Counted from the first letter of the stretch, positions 1 through 11,644 are shown. The stretch is DNA of 64,000 nt from Paludibacterium denitrificans (GCF_009707705.1 NZ_WLYX01000001.1:1426001-1490000); one strand, 5' to 3'. Notes: a model not told the origin generated them from the letters alone. Numbers and translations are program-made.

Positions 1-299
1 GACAGCGGTTTGCTATACGGTGCCAGCAGCGGATAGCCCTGCAACCAGTGGCGTAATTGCTCGGCAATCGCCGCTTCGCCATACACCCCGGACAGGATGC
101 TGATGGAAGTAATGCCGATCTGCACGGTGGAGAGAAAGCGGGTGGGTTCTTCGGCCAACTGCAACGCGGCCTGCGCGCCTTTGTGGCCATCGTCGGCCCA
201 TTGTTGCAGGCGAATCTTACGCGACGACACGATAGCGATTTCCGACATGGCAAACACGCCATTGAGGAGAATCAGCAACAGCAAAATGAAAATATCCAC
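1..299 (-). CDS. CNNM/CorC-type (DUF21) membrane protein, 3' end outside window
   Basis: About 100 N-terminal residues are visible; the gene runs off the left edge. The protein begins with a hydrophobic helix (VDIFILLLLILLNGVFAMSE) followed by SRKIRLQQWADDGHKGA and STVQIGITSISILSGVYGE, which is the signature of the DUF21 transmembrane domain of CNNM/CorC/HlyC-type proteins, implicated in Mg or Co efflux. The CBS and CorC_HlyC domains would lie outside the window. No ATG is available, so a GTG at 299 is proposed; it has no clear ribosome binding site and is uncertain. An uptake-like motif (TTCGGCCAA) lies inside at 150. Family assignment is good; the substrate is unknown. Confidence 0.7.
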   Translation of the reverse strand, partial: MDIFILLLLILLNGVFAMSEIAIVSSRKIRLQQWADDGHKGAQAALQLAEEPTRFLSTVQIGITSISILSGVYGEAAIAEQLRHWLQGYPLLAPYSKPL

Positions 300-400
300 G
301 ATCGCGCTAACTGAATGATGGGACGTTCAAGCTTAGGGGAATGCCCGTCGGCTGGGAAGGGCGTTTTGCCGCACAACCAGCCGCTGGCTGGCCGTGAGGA

Positions 401-1123
401 TCAGAACAGGCTGGTTTGCCGTGTGGCGCTGGCGGCGTGCCAGTCCAGCGTGGGACGGCCATGCGCAGCCAGCCGGGCATTGACACGGGAAAAATGCTTA
501 CGCTAGCCATGAAACCCGCGGCTGGCAGACAGCGGCGAAGGGTGCGCGGCGGTGAGAACCAGATGGCGCTGGCTGTCGATACGTTCGGCCTTGCCTTGCG
601 CCCAGTTGCCCCACAACAGGAACACGCAGCCGGGATTGTCGCGATTAACGGCATCGATCAGCGCGTCGCTAACAGCTTGCCAGCCTACTTTGGCATGACT
701 GCTTACACGATCCTGTTCCACGGTCAGCACGCTATTGAGCAGTAATACCCCTTGGGCCGCCCAATGGCTCAGATCGCCACTTTCCGGGCTGCCACCGCCC
801 AGATCCGCCATCATTTCCTTGTAGATATTGCGCAGCGAAGGCGGGATACGCACGCCGGGCGGAACCGAAAACGACAACCCCATGGCCTCACCGGCGCCGT
901 GATAGGGGTCTTGCCCCAGAATCACCACGCGCACATCTTCTGGTGCCTGAAAAGACAGGGCATTGAATATCAATGGGCGTGGTGGGAACAGGGTTTTGCC
1001 TGCCGCGGCCAATTGGCTCAAGGCGCGGTCGATCTGCACCAGCCGGGGCGCCACGTCGGGCGCGGTCAATACCGTTTCCCAGTGCCGGATGCACGCGTGC
1101 CAGCGCTGGTGCCAGATAATCAA
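401..1123 (-). CDS. ung: Uracil-DNA glycosylase (in-frame TAG near the 3' end)
   Basis: Removes uracil from DNA to start base-excision repair. Visible motifs are the water-activating loop GQDPYHGAGEAMGLSFSV, the core segment LLLNSVLTV, and the DNA-intercalating HPSPLSASRGF. An in-frame TAG at 503-505 interrupts the gene right after RGFHG. Reading it as TGG continues with RKHFSRVNARL and a normal-length C-terminus ending at the stop at 401-403. The TAG lies in GCTAGC where GCTGGC is expected, one of many such events in the window. The start is uncertain: the glycosylase frame opens with TTG at 1123, while an ATG at 1157 is in another frame. Assignment is firm from the motifs. Confidence 0.92.
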
Positions 1124-1193
1124 GTGAGAGGGATGTTGCAGACAGTACAGTATTCATGCCGAATCAGACCGGAGGCGATGCCGTGGGTTCAAA

Positions 1194-1222
1194 ATAAAAG
1201 GCCATTCACGCGAATGGCCTTG
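1194..1222 (-). terminator. Rho-independent terminator of the rhodanese gene
   Basis: Inverted repeat AAGGCCATTC / GAATGGCCTT with a four-base loop. On the minus strand it is followed by TTTTATTTT, so it ends transcription coming from the rhodanese gene just upstream. Confidence 0.8.
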
Positions 1223-1245
1223 GCTCTGGCGATAACAAGTGTTGG

Positions 1246-1572
1246 CTAGTAGTGCGCCATGCTGGTGTCGACTTCGTTGGCCCACGCTTCCACGCCACCA
1301 CGCAGGCTAATCACATCGGCAAAGCCGACGTCGCTCAGGTAAATGCCAACCTGATAGCTACGTACGCCGTGGTGGCAGATGATGACCAGCGGTTGATCGT
1401 CCGGCAGCTCGGACTGGCGCAGCGGTACCAAGTGCATCGGAATATGTTCCGAACCCGGTATCTTGGCCAGCGCCACTTCCCAGTCTTCACGAACATCCAG
1501 CAGGTAAGGCGGCTCCAGCGTGGCATCTGCCAGCCAAGCGGCCAGATCACTGGCCGTAATTTCCCGTACCAT
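1246..1572 (-). CDS. Rhodanese-like sulfurtransferase domain protein (GlpE-like)
   Basis: Single-domain rhodanese of 108 residues, the usual length for GlpE/PspE-type proteins. The active-site loop is ICHHGVRSYQVG, with the persulfide-carrying cysteine at about residue 66, and the N-terminal YLLDVRE motif is present. Such proteins move sulfane sulfur between small acceptors in the cytoplasm. The start codon overlaps the stop of the pcm-like gene by one base, so the two are translationally coupled in one minus-strand operon. The frame is intact. Linkage of a pcm-like methyltransferase to a rhodanese recurs in betaproteobacteria, but the physiological substrate is not known. Confidence 0.88.
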   Translation of the reverse strand: MVREITASDLAAWLADATLEPPYLLDVREDWEVALAKIPGSEHIPMHLVPLRQSELPDDQPLVIICHHGVRSYQVGIYLSDVGFADVISLRGGVEAWANEVDTSMAHY

Positions 1573-2230
1573 CAGAAAGCGAAGCGTTCCGGCTCGATGG
1601 CTTCGTACTTGGCCGGGCGCGCGATACAGGTTTCGAACAGGTTGGTTTCGCTGAAACCGGTTTCACTCTCGCGTTTGATCAGCTTGGTGGTCATTACCGG
1701 CTTGTCGCCAACGATCACGATCATGCGGCCACCAATGGCCAGCTGCGCCTTCAGGTTTTCCGGTACCACCGGCAGCGAACCGCCAACCACGATGACGTCA
1801 AACGGTGCTTGCGAAGCCAGGCCTTCCAGACCGTTGCCTTCCACCAGCGTTACGTTGCTGATGCCTACTTTTTCAGGTTTTCAGCCGCCTGTGCCTTGAT
1901 GTCGGCATCGATTTCCACGCTGTATACGTGGCAGCCGAGTTTGGCCAGCAGGGCAGTCAGATAACCGGCGCCGGTGCCAATTTCCAGCACCTTGTCTTCT
2001 GCGCGCACGCCCACGTCCTGAGCCAGACGCGCTTCCAGTTTAGGCTGCAGCATCTTGCTGCCGTTTTTCATCGGCAGTTCGGTATCGACAAAAGCCAGCG
2101 TGCGCTGGGCGGCATCGACAAACTCTTCACGTTTCACGTGAAACAGCAGATCCAGAACCTTAGGGTCAAGGACATCCCACGGACGAATTTGCTGTTCGAC
2201 CATGTTGAAACGGGCTTTTTCAAAATCCAT
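1572..2230 (-). CDS. pcm: Protein-L-isoaspartate O-methyltransferase family protein (frame interrupted)
   Basis: SAM-dependent methyltransferase of the PCMT family. N-terminal MVEQQIRPWDVLD, the SAM loop VLEIGTGAGYLTALLAKL and the acidic VEID segment are clear; the later ASQAPFDVIVVGGSLP segment matches family motif II. The start at 2230 is preceded by GGAG. The frame breaks at 1863-1867, where AAGTAGGCATC stands for an expected AAGGCTGGCATC (Ala-Gly), giving two apparent ORFs. The branch lacks some classical PCMT hallmarks and may act on another substrate, so isoaspartate repair is inferred by family only. A parS-like palindrome lies within the coding region at 2130-2145. Confidence 0.85.
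2130..2145. promoter_or_regulatory. parS: parS-like centromere site 1
   Basis: CGTTTCACGTGAAACA matches the widely conserved ParB site TGTTTCACGTGAAACA at 15 of 16 positions, with the full 14-base palindrome GTTTCACGTGAAAC intact. It lies inside the pcm-like gene, encoding Phe-His-Val-Lys. It is one of three such sites within 20 kb. Confidence 0.75.
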
Positions 2231-2369
2231 CAGCTCACTCCGGAGGGGCAGAAACCTCGGACGAAAACCGCGCGCTGCCTGCAACAGGCTGTGCTATACC
2301 GGTTTTGACGGGTTTCTCTTGATGACGACAACTTGCGATTATCCCACATTTACCTTACCTTCACAGCAT

Positions 2370-2497
2370 CGCTAGGGGTCCTGCCTGCCGGTTTTTCGCC
2401 AAAGTTGGCCGAATAAACCGGGTGTTGCGTCAAATCGCGCGGCAGGTGAGAAACACCCTTGGAACCTGACCCGGCTAATACCGGCGTAGGGAAGCGA
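2370..2497 (+). promoter_or_regulatory. TPP riboswitch (THI element) upstream of thiC
   Basis: Conserved blocks of the thiamine pyrophosphate aptamer are present in order: AGGGGTCCTG, then GGTGAGAAACACCCTTGGAA, CCTGACCCGGCTAATACCGG and CGTAGGGAAG. The last includes the pyrophosphate-sensing GCGTAGGGAA segment. It sits about 120 bases before thiC and should repress thiC when TPP is plentiful, probably by masking the ribosome binding site, since I see no strong terminator stem between it and the gene. The variable P3 extension carries a copy of the window-wide repeat (TTGGCCGAA at 2405). Confidence 0.93.
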
Positions 2498-2619
2498 ACC
2501 GTGAAAGCCGGTTTCTTGCCGTCTTCATCCTGCCGCATTGATATTGCTTAGGCATGTGTCCGCCCCCTGCGTTGTTTCATCGAGTCAAGCGTTATGGATC
2601 AACCGGTGGAGACAGTACG

Positions 2620-4524
<1,905 letters not shown>

Positions 4525-4551
4525 ACCGCTCGCCTTGATCGGCACCACAGC

Positions 4552-4594
4552 AACAGGCCGCAAGCGTTGACAGCGCTTGCGGCCTGATTTTTTA
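4552..4594 (+). terminator. thiC terminator
   Basis: Long GC-rich hairpin AGGCCGCAAGCG / CGCTTGCGGCCT followed by GATTTTTTAT, just after the thiC stop. Confidence 0.9.
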
Positions 4595-4648
4595 TGGCCT
4601 TAAGCCAAACCGGGCCAGCCGAACTGGCTAAGCTAGATTTGCGTTGGC

Positions 4649-4933
4649 TTACTCGCCCGGAGCGTGACGGACCACGCCCAGCGCGGCCGAAGCCTGCTGT
4701 TTGACCTGATCGAGTTTTTCCTTCAATTGCGGATTGAGCAACACGGCGGCTCCTGCTGCCGCACTGGCGTGTTTTTTCAGTTCACCCAGAGGTTGGCTGC
4801 TGGCTTCTACGCTCTTGTGCACGGCACCGATGGCGGCGGAAGCGGTTTGCTGCAATTGGCTGGTTTGCTTTTCGCTGCAGGCAGCGAGCAAAAGCAAGGC
4901 GGCGAAGGTGAGGCAAGGGCGGAATTGACGCAT
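4649..4933 (-). CDS. Small predicted lipoprotein
   Basis: The protein has 94 residues. The N-terminus MRQFRPCLTFAALLLLAACS is a lipoprotein signal with a lipobox (LAAC), placing the mature protein in the envelope. The rest is Ala- and Gln-rich and probably helical, with two similar segments (QQTASAAIGAVHKSV and KQQASAALGVVRHA) suggesting an internal repeat. I do not recognise the family. The frame is intact and the gene stands alone, tail-to-tail with thiC. Function unknown. Confidence 0.7.
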   Translation of the reverse strand: MRQFRPCLTFAALLLLAACSEKQTSQLQQTASAAIGAVHKSVEASSQPLGELKKHASAAAGAAVLLNPQLKEKLDQVKQQASAALGVVRHAPGE

Positions 4934-5091
4934 GATGTGAGCAATGAAGTGAAAAGGTCAGCCCCAAGCGTAGCAAACCCGGGCACAGCTGCCCAGACAC
5001 ACTTGTTAACATTTGTCGCGAGTGCGTTAAGCTAACCATAACCTTGCGCACCGATGATGGCTCCATCAGTTAACCACACAGGAGCCATAAC

Positions 5092-5259
5092 ATGATTTTA
5101 TTTACCGAATTGCTGCGTTCCCCGGCTGGCATCATGAGCCTGATCGGCATGCTGTTGGCGCTGGCCAAGTTTGGCTGGATCATCGGCTATTTCATCATCA
5201 AATCACACGAAGAGCTGAAGATGACACAACCGCTCCGGCAACCAGCCATCAGACGGTGA
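5092..5259 (+). CDS. DUF3149-type small membrane protein
   Basis: Protein of 55 residues, MILFTELLRSPAGIMSLIGM followed by a second hydrophobic stretch with KFGWIIGYFIIKSHEEL. The start has a good site (GGAG seven bases upstream). The pattern of an N-terminal amphipathic segment, a single membrane helix with a glycine-rich centre and a short charged tail matches the DUF3149 family of small proteobacterial membrane proteins, whose role is unknown. It contains an intact in-frame GCTGGC, so not every such motif is affected by the recurrent alteration. Confidence 0.72.
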   Translation: MILFTELLRSPAGIMSLIGMLLALAKFGWIIGYFIIKSHEELKMTQPLRQPAIRR

Positions 5260-5275
5260 GCCAGTGACTGCGCAT

Positions 5276-5306
5276 AAAAAACGGCAGCCGCAAGGGCTGC
5301 CGTTTG
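5276..5306 (-). terminator. Terminator of the CoA-transferase gene
   Basis: Stem AAACGGCAGCC / GGCTGCCGTTT with a short loop. On the minus strand it is followed by TTTTTTAT, 25 bases after the CoA-transferase stop. It may also stop plus-strand transcription from the small membrane protein. Confidence 0.85.
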
Positions 5307-5330
5307 ATGCATGAACCGGCCGAGCCGAAA

Positions 5331-6629
5331 TCAGGCCAGATTCATCTTTTTGGCCGTAGCCAGTAGTTCACCACGGAAGTCCGGATGGGCAACCGCAATC
5401 AGTTCCTGTACGCGCTGACGGATGGTTTTGCCACGCAGCGTCGCCACACCGTATTCGGTCACCACATAGTTGACGTCGTTCTTGCTGGTCGACACCAGCG
5501 TGCCTTCGGTCAGCATCGGCACAATGCGCGAAATGGTGCCGTTCTTGGCGGTAGACGGAGTCACGATCATGGCTCGACCGCCCTTGGAGCGGTTGGCGGC
5601 GCGGATGAAGTCGGTTTGACCGCCGGTGCTGGAATAGAAGCGCGGGCCGATACTTTCCGAACCACACTGACCCATCAGGTCGACCTGTAGCGTACCGTTG
5701 ATGGCAACCAGATTGTCATTCTGCCCGGCAATGGCCGGATCGTTGACGTAGTCGGCCGGACGCATTTCCAGCATCAGGTTGTGATCCATCGCCTTGTAGA
5801 GCAGATCGGTGCCCAGTGGCAAAGGTGGCAATCATCTTGCCGCGATTGAAGTTTTTCTTGTTGCAGGTGATGGCACCGCTTTGCAGCAGGGTGATGATGC
5901 CGTCGCCGATCATTTCCGTGTGGATACCCAGATCATGCTTGTGGGTCAGCTGGGTGACCACCGCATCCGGGATGCCGCCAAAGCCGATTTGCAGGGTGTC
6001 ACCGTCATTGATCAGGTCAGCCACGTAGCCGCCGATGGTGCGTTCCACTTCACCGATTTCGCCCAGCGGAATGCTGCGTACCGGCTGGTTGCTTTCCACC
6101 AGTGCCGATACTTGCGAGATGTGAACGTGGCAGTCGCCATAGGCAAACGGTACGTTGGGATTTACTTCCAGCACGATGGCGCGTGCCTTGGAAACGGCGG
6201 CCATGGTGTAGTCGGCACCCGTGCTCAGCGAGAAGAAACCGTTGCTGTCCATCGGCGATGCCGGGAGAAGACCACATCGGCAGGGATTTCCTCGCGCTTG
6301 ATCATGCGCGGGATTTCCGAGAAATGGTTGGGCAGCAGGTCGATCCAGCCTTCATGGCAACCCTTGCGTACCGTGCCGCTCAGGAAGTAGGACACATGGC
6401 GGACATGCTCAACCGTTTGCGGGTCGAGATAGGCGTAATTGCCCATGGCCAGCAATTGCCATACCTTGACGTCTCTGAAGTGGGTGCGGTTTTCGGAGAG
6501 GGCGGTCAGCAGTTCCGGCGGCTCGGCTATCCCGGTGGGAACAATGATGGAATCGCCGTTGCGAACGAGGCCAATGGCTTCTGCTGCGTGGGTCAGCTTC
6601 TGTTGATAGAGGTCCTGTACCGATGACAT
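5331..6629 (-). CDS. Acetyl-CoA hydrolase/transferase family protein (two frame breaks)
   Basis: About 433 residues, the usual size for family I CoA-transferases of the Cat1/acetyl-CoA hydrolase group, which move CoA between short acyl-CoAs and acids such as acetate. Recognisable segments are the N-terminal IVPTGIAEPPELLTAL, LQIGFGGIPDAVVTQL (the glycine loop) and the C-terminal YVVTEYGVATLRGKTIRQR. The start at 6629 gives the family-like SSVQDLYQQKL; an upstream in-frame ATG at 6716 is possible. Breaks are at about 6259 (TCCCGGCATCG for TCCCGGGCATCG) and about 5811-5820 (GCCACTGGGC for GCCCTGGGC), both recurrent motif errors. The physiological acyl group cannot be told from sequence. Confidence 0.87.
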
Positions 6630-6951
6630 ACCTGTTGTTTCCCTTCCTACGTAACGATCGCGTTGCGCCAGTCCGTCGACATGCGGCTTGGCATGGGGTG
6701 CCTGTTGATTAGGCATTATTTTTATTCCATTGCCGTTAATTATACTCCTGCTGTCATGGCCCGTGGCGGCACGATAACCTTGACGTTTACGTCAACTTGA
6801 CACGTACCGGCGCGGCTGACAGCAATGGGCGGCAAAGGTTGGCCGAATCGGCGGCCAGAATGGCCTATTCCCGGTTTTGCTGCCGTTAAGTGACTGATTC
6901 CGCGCTATACTTTCGTCCCCACCCGAGTCAGAGCGTTAGCCAAGGATTGTC

Positions 6952-8929
6952 ATGAGTCTCATGCCGCATCAAGTTGAACTGTTATCCCCCGCCAAAACCG
7001 TAGAAATCGGGCGTGAAGCCATTTTGCACGGCGCCGATGCCGTGTATATCGGCGGCCCCAGTTTTGGCGCGCGGCATAATGCGTGCAACAGTGTGCAGGA
7101 GATTGCCGAGCTGACCCGCTTTGCCCACCGTTACCACGCGCGCATTTTTGCCACGCTGAATACCATTTTGCATGATTCCGAACTGGAACCGGCGCGCAAG
7201 TTGATCTGGCAGTTGTACGACGCCGGTGTCGATGCCCTGATCGTGCAGGATTTGGGCATTCTGGAAATGGATCTGCCGCCTTTGCAGTTGCACGCCTCCA
7301 CCCAATGCGACATTCGCACGGTGGAAAAGGCGCGGTTTCTGGCTGATTCCGGTTTTTCCCAGCTGGTGCTGGCGCGCGAGCTGACCATCCCGCAAATCCG
7401 CACGCTGGCCGAGGCGGTGGGGGATGACACCACGATCGAATACTTCATCCACGGCGCCCTGTGCGTGGCGTTTTCCGGCCAGTGTTTCATCAGCCATGCC
7501 GAAACCGGACGCAGCGCCAACCGTGGTGATTGCTCACAGGCGTGTCGTCTGCCGTATACGCTGACTGATCAGCACGGCGGGGTGGTGGCGTTCGACAAGC
7601 ATCTGCTGTCGATGAAGGACAACAACCAGAGCGCCAATCTGGAAGCGTTGCTGGATGCCGGAGTGCGCTCGCTCAAGATCGAGGGGCGCTACAAGGACGT
7701 GTCCTACGTCAAAAACATCACTGCCCATTACCGCCTGCTGCTGGATGAAATTATCGAGCGGCGGCCAGAACTGGCGCGTGCGTCCAGTGGCAGCAGTGAA
7801 ATCTTCTTTGCGCCCGACCCGGACAAAACCTTCCATCGCGGGGCAACCGATTATTTTGCCACCGGCCGCAAGGGCGATATCGGCGCCTTTGATTCGCCCA
7901 AGTTTGTTGGTCTGGCGCTGGGGCAGGTGCACCGCGTGGGGCCGGACTGGCTGGAGATCGTTACGCGCGACAGCATGAGCAATGGCGATGGCATCAATTT
8001 CATGCGCAAGCGTGAAGTGGTGGGCGTGCAGGCCAATACCGTGCAAAAGGTTGGCCGAACGGATGACGGCGATATTTGGCGCGTGGTGCCGAATGATCCG
8101 ACGGTGCTGCTTGGCCTGAAACCGGGAACTGACATCAGCCGCAACCGCGATCACGCCCGGGAATTGGCGCTGCTGAAAAAATCGGCTGAGCGCCGCGTTG
8201 GCGTCTGGTTGACGCTGGATGAATCCGCCGACGGGCTGACGCTGACCATGACGGATGAAGATGGCCTGAGCGCCAGCGCCAGCTGTGTGCTGGAATTGCA
8301 GCCAGCCCGGGAAGCCGAGCGTGCGGCGGCGGGCCTGCGCGACAATCTGGCGAAACTGGGCAATACCATGTTTGTGGCGCATGACGTGACCTTGAACCTG
8401 TCCCAGCCTTGGTTTGTCTTAAGGCATCGCTCATCAACGCGCTGCGCCGCGAGGCGGTGGCCAAGTTGGAAGAAGTACGCGTTGCCGCTTGGGCCCGGCT
8501 TAAGCACGCAAGGCGGAGGTGCAGCCACCGGTGGCTTATCCGGAGAAGACACTGAGTTATCTCGCCAATGTCTATAATTCGCTGGCCGGCAGTTCTACCG
8601 CCGCCATGGCGTGGAAGTAATCGATGCGGCCTATGAAGCGCACGAGGAAGAGGGCGAGGTGTCATTGATGATCACCAAGCACTGTCTGCGCTTTTCCTTC
8701 AACCTGTGCCCCAAGCAGGCCAAGGGGGTGAAGGGGGTAATGGGGCAGGTACGCGCCGACCCGATGACGCTCAAGTCCGGTAACGAAACCTATACGCTGA
8801 AGTTTGAATGCTTAGCCGTGCGAGATGCACGTGATGGGCAAGATGAAAAAACACGTTCTCAAATCGCCGCCGCCCAGCGAATTGCCCTATACCGCCCCGC
8901 TGACTTTTTTCAAGCAGCGCCCGCAATAA
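6952..8929 (+). CDS. rlhA: 23S rRNA C2501 hydroxylation protein, U32 peptidase family (four frame breaks)
   Basis: Collagenase-like U32 family protein of about 659 residues, closely resembling E. coli RlhA (YdcP) across its length: ELLSPAKTVEIGREAILHGA, VYIGGPSFGARHNACNS, CVAFSGQCFISHAETGRSA and GDCSQACRLPY. The last two carry the conserved cysteines. The C-terminus has MITKHCLRFSFNLCPKQAKG and CEMHVMGKMKKH. RlhA is needed for 5-hydroxycytidine at position 2501 of 23S rRNA. Breaks are at 8418-8425 (CTTAAGGC), 8498-8505 (GCTTAAGC), about 8590 (one C lost in GGCCGGCCAG) and 8810-8816 (GCTTAGC); restoring GCTGGC and the C gives a continuous protein. Confidence 0.9.
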
Positions 8930-8939
8930 TGCTGGCGGC

Positions 8940-8955
8940 TGTTTCACGTGAAACC
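8940..8955. promoter_or_regulatory. parS: parS-like centromere site 2
   Basis: TGTTTCACGTGAAACC, 15 of 16 matches to the ParB consensus, in the short gap between rlhA and the next gene. Intergenic, so there is no coding explanation for the palindrome. Confidence 0.8.
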
Positions 8956-8990
8956 GCCAATCCGTGTGCTTGACGACGAGAACAATCATC

Positions 8991-9458
8991 ATGAATGTGC
9001 TTTCTGCCTTACTGGCGCTGACCATTGGTCTGGTTCTACCGATGCAGGCCGCTATCAATAACCAGCTCAAACCCGTGATTGGCGGCAGTGCGCTGATGGC
9101 GGCGCTGGTGTCGTTTACGGTGGGCAGCCTGACCTTGGCGCTGATTGCGCTGCTCACCGGGCAAAAGTGGCACGGCATGGCCAACTTGCCGCGAGTGGAA
9201 AGCTGGATGCTGCTGGGCGGGGTGATGGGCGCGCTGTTTGTGTTTGGTACCACCTTGCTGGCTCCCCGGCTGGGGCTGGCGACCATGATGTCGCTGATCA
9301 TTGCCGGGCAGATTTGCATGTCGCTCCTGTTTGACCGTTATGGCTGGCTGGGCGCGGTGCTGCGCGAGGTCAATGGCTGGCGGCTGGCCGGGGCGGTGCT
9401 GATGGTGCTTGGCGTGCTGCTGGTGAATTTTGGCGACAAGTGGTTTGCCAGCCGCTGA
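8991..9458 (+). CDS. DMT-family transporter of the YdcZ/DUF606 type
   Basis: Protein of 155 residues with about five hydrophobic helices. Segments such as LPMQAAINNQLKPVIGGSAL and GALFVFGTTLLAPRLGLATM match the YdcZ (DUF606) half-size members of the drug/metabolite transporter superfamily. These usually act as dimers and their substrates are mostly unknown. The frame is intact. It follows rlhA with a parS-like site between them, and may be transcribed with it. Confidence 0.82.
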   Translation: MNVLSALLALTIGLVLPMQAAINNQLKPVIGGSALMAALVSFTVGSLTLALIALLTGQKWHGMANLPRVESWMLLGGVMGALFVFGTTLLAPRLGLATMMSLIIAGQICMSLLFDRYGWLGAVLREVNGWRLAGAVLMVLGVLLVNFGDKWFASR

Positions 9459-9614
9459 CGCTGATTTTTCTGCTATGGAGTTTGGTTGTTTGTGATTATG
9501 CTGTTCGGGTGATGGTCATCCGGCCCGACGGGCCGTCAACGTACGGTTACCACCTGATGGAACCGGACGCTTAATCAAGGGGTTAACCCCAGTGCGCTGT
9601 CTCGGAGGTGGACT

Positions 9615-10867
9615 ATGAACATACAAGCGGATTTACGCCACGTCATTTATGCCTTGTCCGACGCTCTGGATCTGGTGGGGGTGGACGACGTTTCGCACGG
9701 CAAGCGCGTCGGCATCATGGCGGCGGAGTGCGCCAAGGTACAAGGGTTGGCCGAAGCGGAGCAGATTTTCCTGTTTGACCTCGGCATGCTGCACGACATC
9801 GGTGTCTCGAATACCCAAACGCACAGCAAGTTGGTGGGCGAGTTCGATTGGGACGGTTCACAGCTGCACGCCCGTATTGGCGGTGCCTTGCTCAGCACCT
9901 TTGCGCCATTGGCGCGCATGGGCTTGCCGGTGCATTACCACCACACGCGCTGGGAACATTTGTTGCGCGATGGCGTGGATGACAGCGTTGCCCGTCTCGC
10001 CAACCAGATTTATCTGGTCGACCGCGTCGATGCGCTGGCGGCGCCGTATTACAGCAACAACACCTTGCTGCAACACAGCGAAGATATTCGTCATTCCATC
10101 CGCCAATATGCTTAAGCAGTTATTTCTCGCCAGAGCTGGTCGAGGTGTTTTGGCAGGCATCCGCGTCCGAGGCCTTCTGGCTGCGACTGGAACCACGGGC
10201 ACTGCAAGGCTATCTGCAAGACTTCCTGTCGCGTGGCCAGCCGTACCGGCCAGCATGTCCGAGTTGAAACAGTTGGCCGAAATCTTTTCGCGCATTGTCG
10301 ATGCCAAGAGCCCGTTCACGGCGCAGCATTCGCTTGGCGTCTCGCAACTGGCGCGCTTTCTGGCCGAACGCATGGGCGTCAGCCGGAGAATTGCGACAAA
10401 CTGGAAATTTGTAAGCCTGCTACATGATCTGGGCAAGCTGCGTGTCCCGGACGAGATTCTGGACAAACCGGCCAAACTCGACCCAAACGAACGCTGGGTG
10501 ATCAATACCCACAGTTTTGAAACCTTCCAGATTCTGCGCAACATCAAGGGTTTTGAAGAGATCGCCCCGTGGGCGGCCTACCACCATGAAGAGCCGGGCG
10601 GCACCGGTTATCCGTTCCATCTGCATGGCGAAACTCTGCCGCTGGAGGCGCGCATTTTGCGCGTTTCCGACATCTTCCAGTGCCATGGTACAAAACCGGC
10701 CCTATCGTCAGGGGCTGTCGGCGGCGGCGGTGACCGAATTCATGAATGCCATGGTAGCCAATGGCAAGGTGGATGCCGACATCGTGGCCGTGCTGGAACA
10801 ACATCTGGACGAGGCGATGCAGGTGGCCCAGCCTGTGTATCAGCCATTGGCCAGCCTGGCGGGCTGA
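9615..10867 (+). CDS. Tandem HD / HD-GYP domain protein (several frame breaks)
   Basis: About 415 residues. The N-terminal half carries one HD-type domain (FDLGMLHDIGVS, then HYHHTRWEH). The C-terminal half is an HD-GYP domain with FSRIVDAKSPFTAQHSLGVS, LLHDLGKLRVPDEI and YHHEEPGGTGYPF, the motifs of cyclic-di-GMP phosphodiesterases. Breaks are at 10110-10117 (GCTTAAGC for GCTGGC), about 10233 (one G lost), about 10385 plus 10411-10416 (G lost, then GTAAGC for GCTGGC, garbling about ten residues) and about 10679 (one T gained). A copy of the 9-base repeat encodes Leu-Ala-Glu at both 9747 and 10273. Activity is inferred from motifs. Confidence 0.85.
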
Positions 10868-10889
10868 TCGTCAGCTTGGCCTGTTGGCA

Positions 10890-10926
10890 CAAAAAAACGG
10901 CAGCGATCACGCTGCCGTTTTTGATT
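10890..10926 (+). terminator. Terminator after the tandem HD protein gene
   Basis: AAAACGGCAGCG / CGCTGCCGTTTTT with a four-base loop, immediately after the stop codon. The T-run is on the plus strand, and the A-run on the other side allows bidirectional use with the convergent Spy-like gene. Confidence 0.88.
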
Positions 10927-10971
10927 GTCTCTGGTGCGGTTGGGGGCTACACCGCAACCAGAGGCCAAGGC

Positions 10972-11466
10972 TTATTTTGTCGGTTGATTCGGGAATTGAC
11001 GTCCCATGCGGCCACGCGGGCCAGCCATGCGGGCTGCATCGCTATCCATGATCTTTTGCTGTTCCGGCGTCAGTTGGTTGTAAAACGTCTTGAAGGCTTC
11101 CAGATGTTTTTGCATGGCTTCCTGATGAGCGCCCATCAGCTTGATTTGCTGTTCCATGCGTTCCGGAGCCTTGGCGGCCGGGTTCGCTTAAGCGGCGGCA
11201 TCATTTGGCCCGGTTTCATGCTTTCGGTGTAGGCTTTCCGGGCCGCTTCCTGTTTTGGCTGGATTTTCAGCTTGTCATGCAGGACCTTTTGGCGTTGGGC
11301 AATAAAGGCGTCGCGTTTGGCCGGGTCCATGCGCTGCCAGCCGCGTTCGGCATGCCATCCCTGTTCCCCCATCGGCCCGATCGGACAGTTAGCGTCTACG
11401 GCAAACGCAGCCGTTGCCGTGCTTAACGAGCAGACTACCGATCAACAACATTTTCAATGTTTTCAT
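10972..11466 (-). CDS. Spy/LTXXQ-type periplasmic protein (two frame breaks)
   Basis: The restored protein has an N-terminal signal peptide (MKTLKMLLIGSLL...TATAAFA), then about 140 helical, Met-, Gln- and Lys-rich residues. These include QRQKVLHDKLKIQPKQEAAR and FYNQLTPEQQKIMD, the LTxxQ repeat of the Spy/CpxP family, which are periplasmic chaperones or stress sensors. Breaks are at 11421-11427 (GTTAAGC on the coding strand) and 11186-11193 (GCTTAAGC); both are GCTGGC in the repaired frame (Ala-Gly and Leu-Ala). The start at 11466 has AAGGA nearby. Chaperone role inferred by family. Confidence 0.82.
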
Positions 11467-11644
11467 GGGATTTGTTCCTTGAGTGGATGACGACAACTTC
11501 ACTTTAGACAATAAATGTCAACCAAGTATTTTAAACCGCCGAAAAATGTTTATGAGTGTGAAGGCGGGATGGCGCCGCCGGATAGCGGCGCGGCCGGGGA
11601 CGAATCGGCTACACTACGCGTATTCTTTTTTGATGTGACCGATC

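Noticed and set aside
752..1249. Long open frames opposite ung, thiC, rlhA, metH and vgrG
   Set aside because: Typical of GC-rich codon bias; no start sites, motifs or family similarity.
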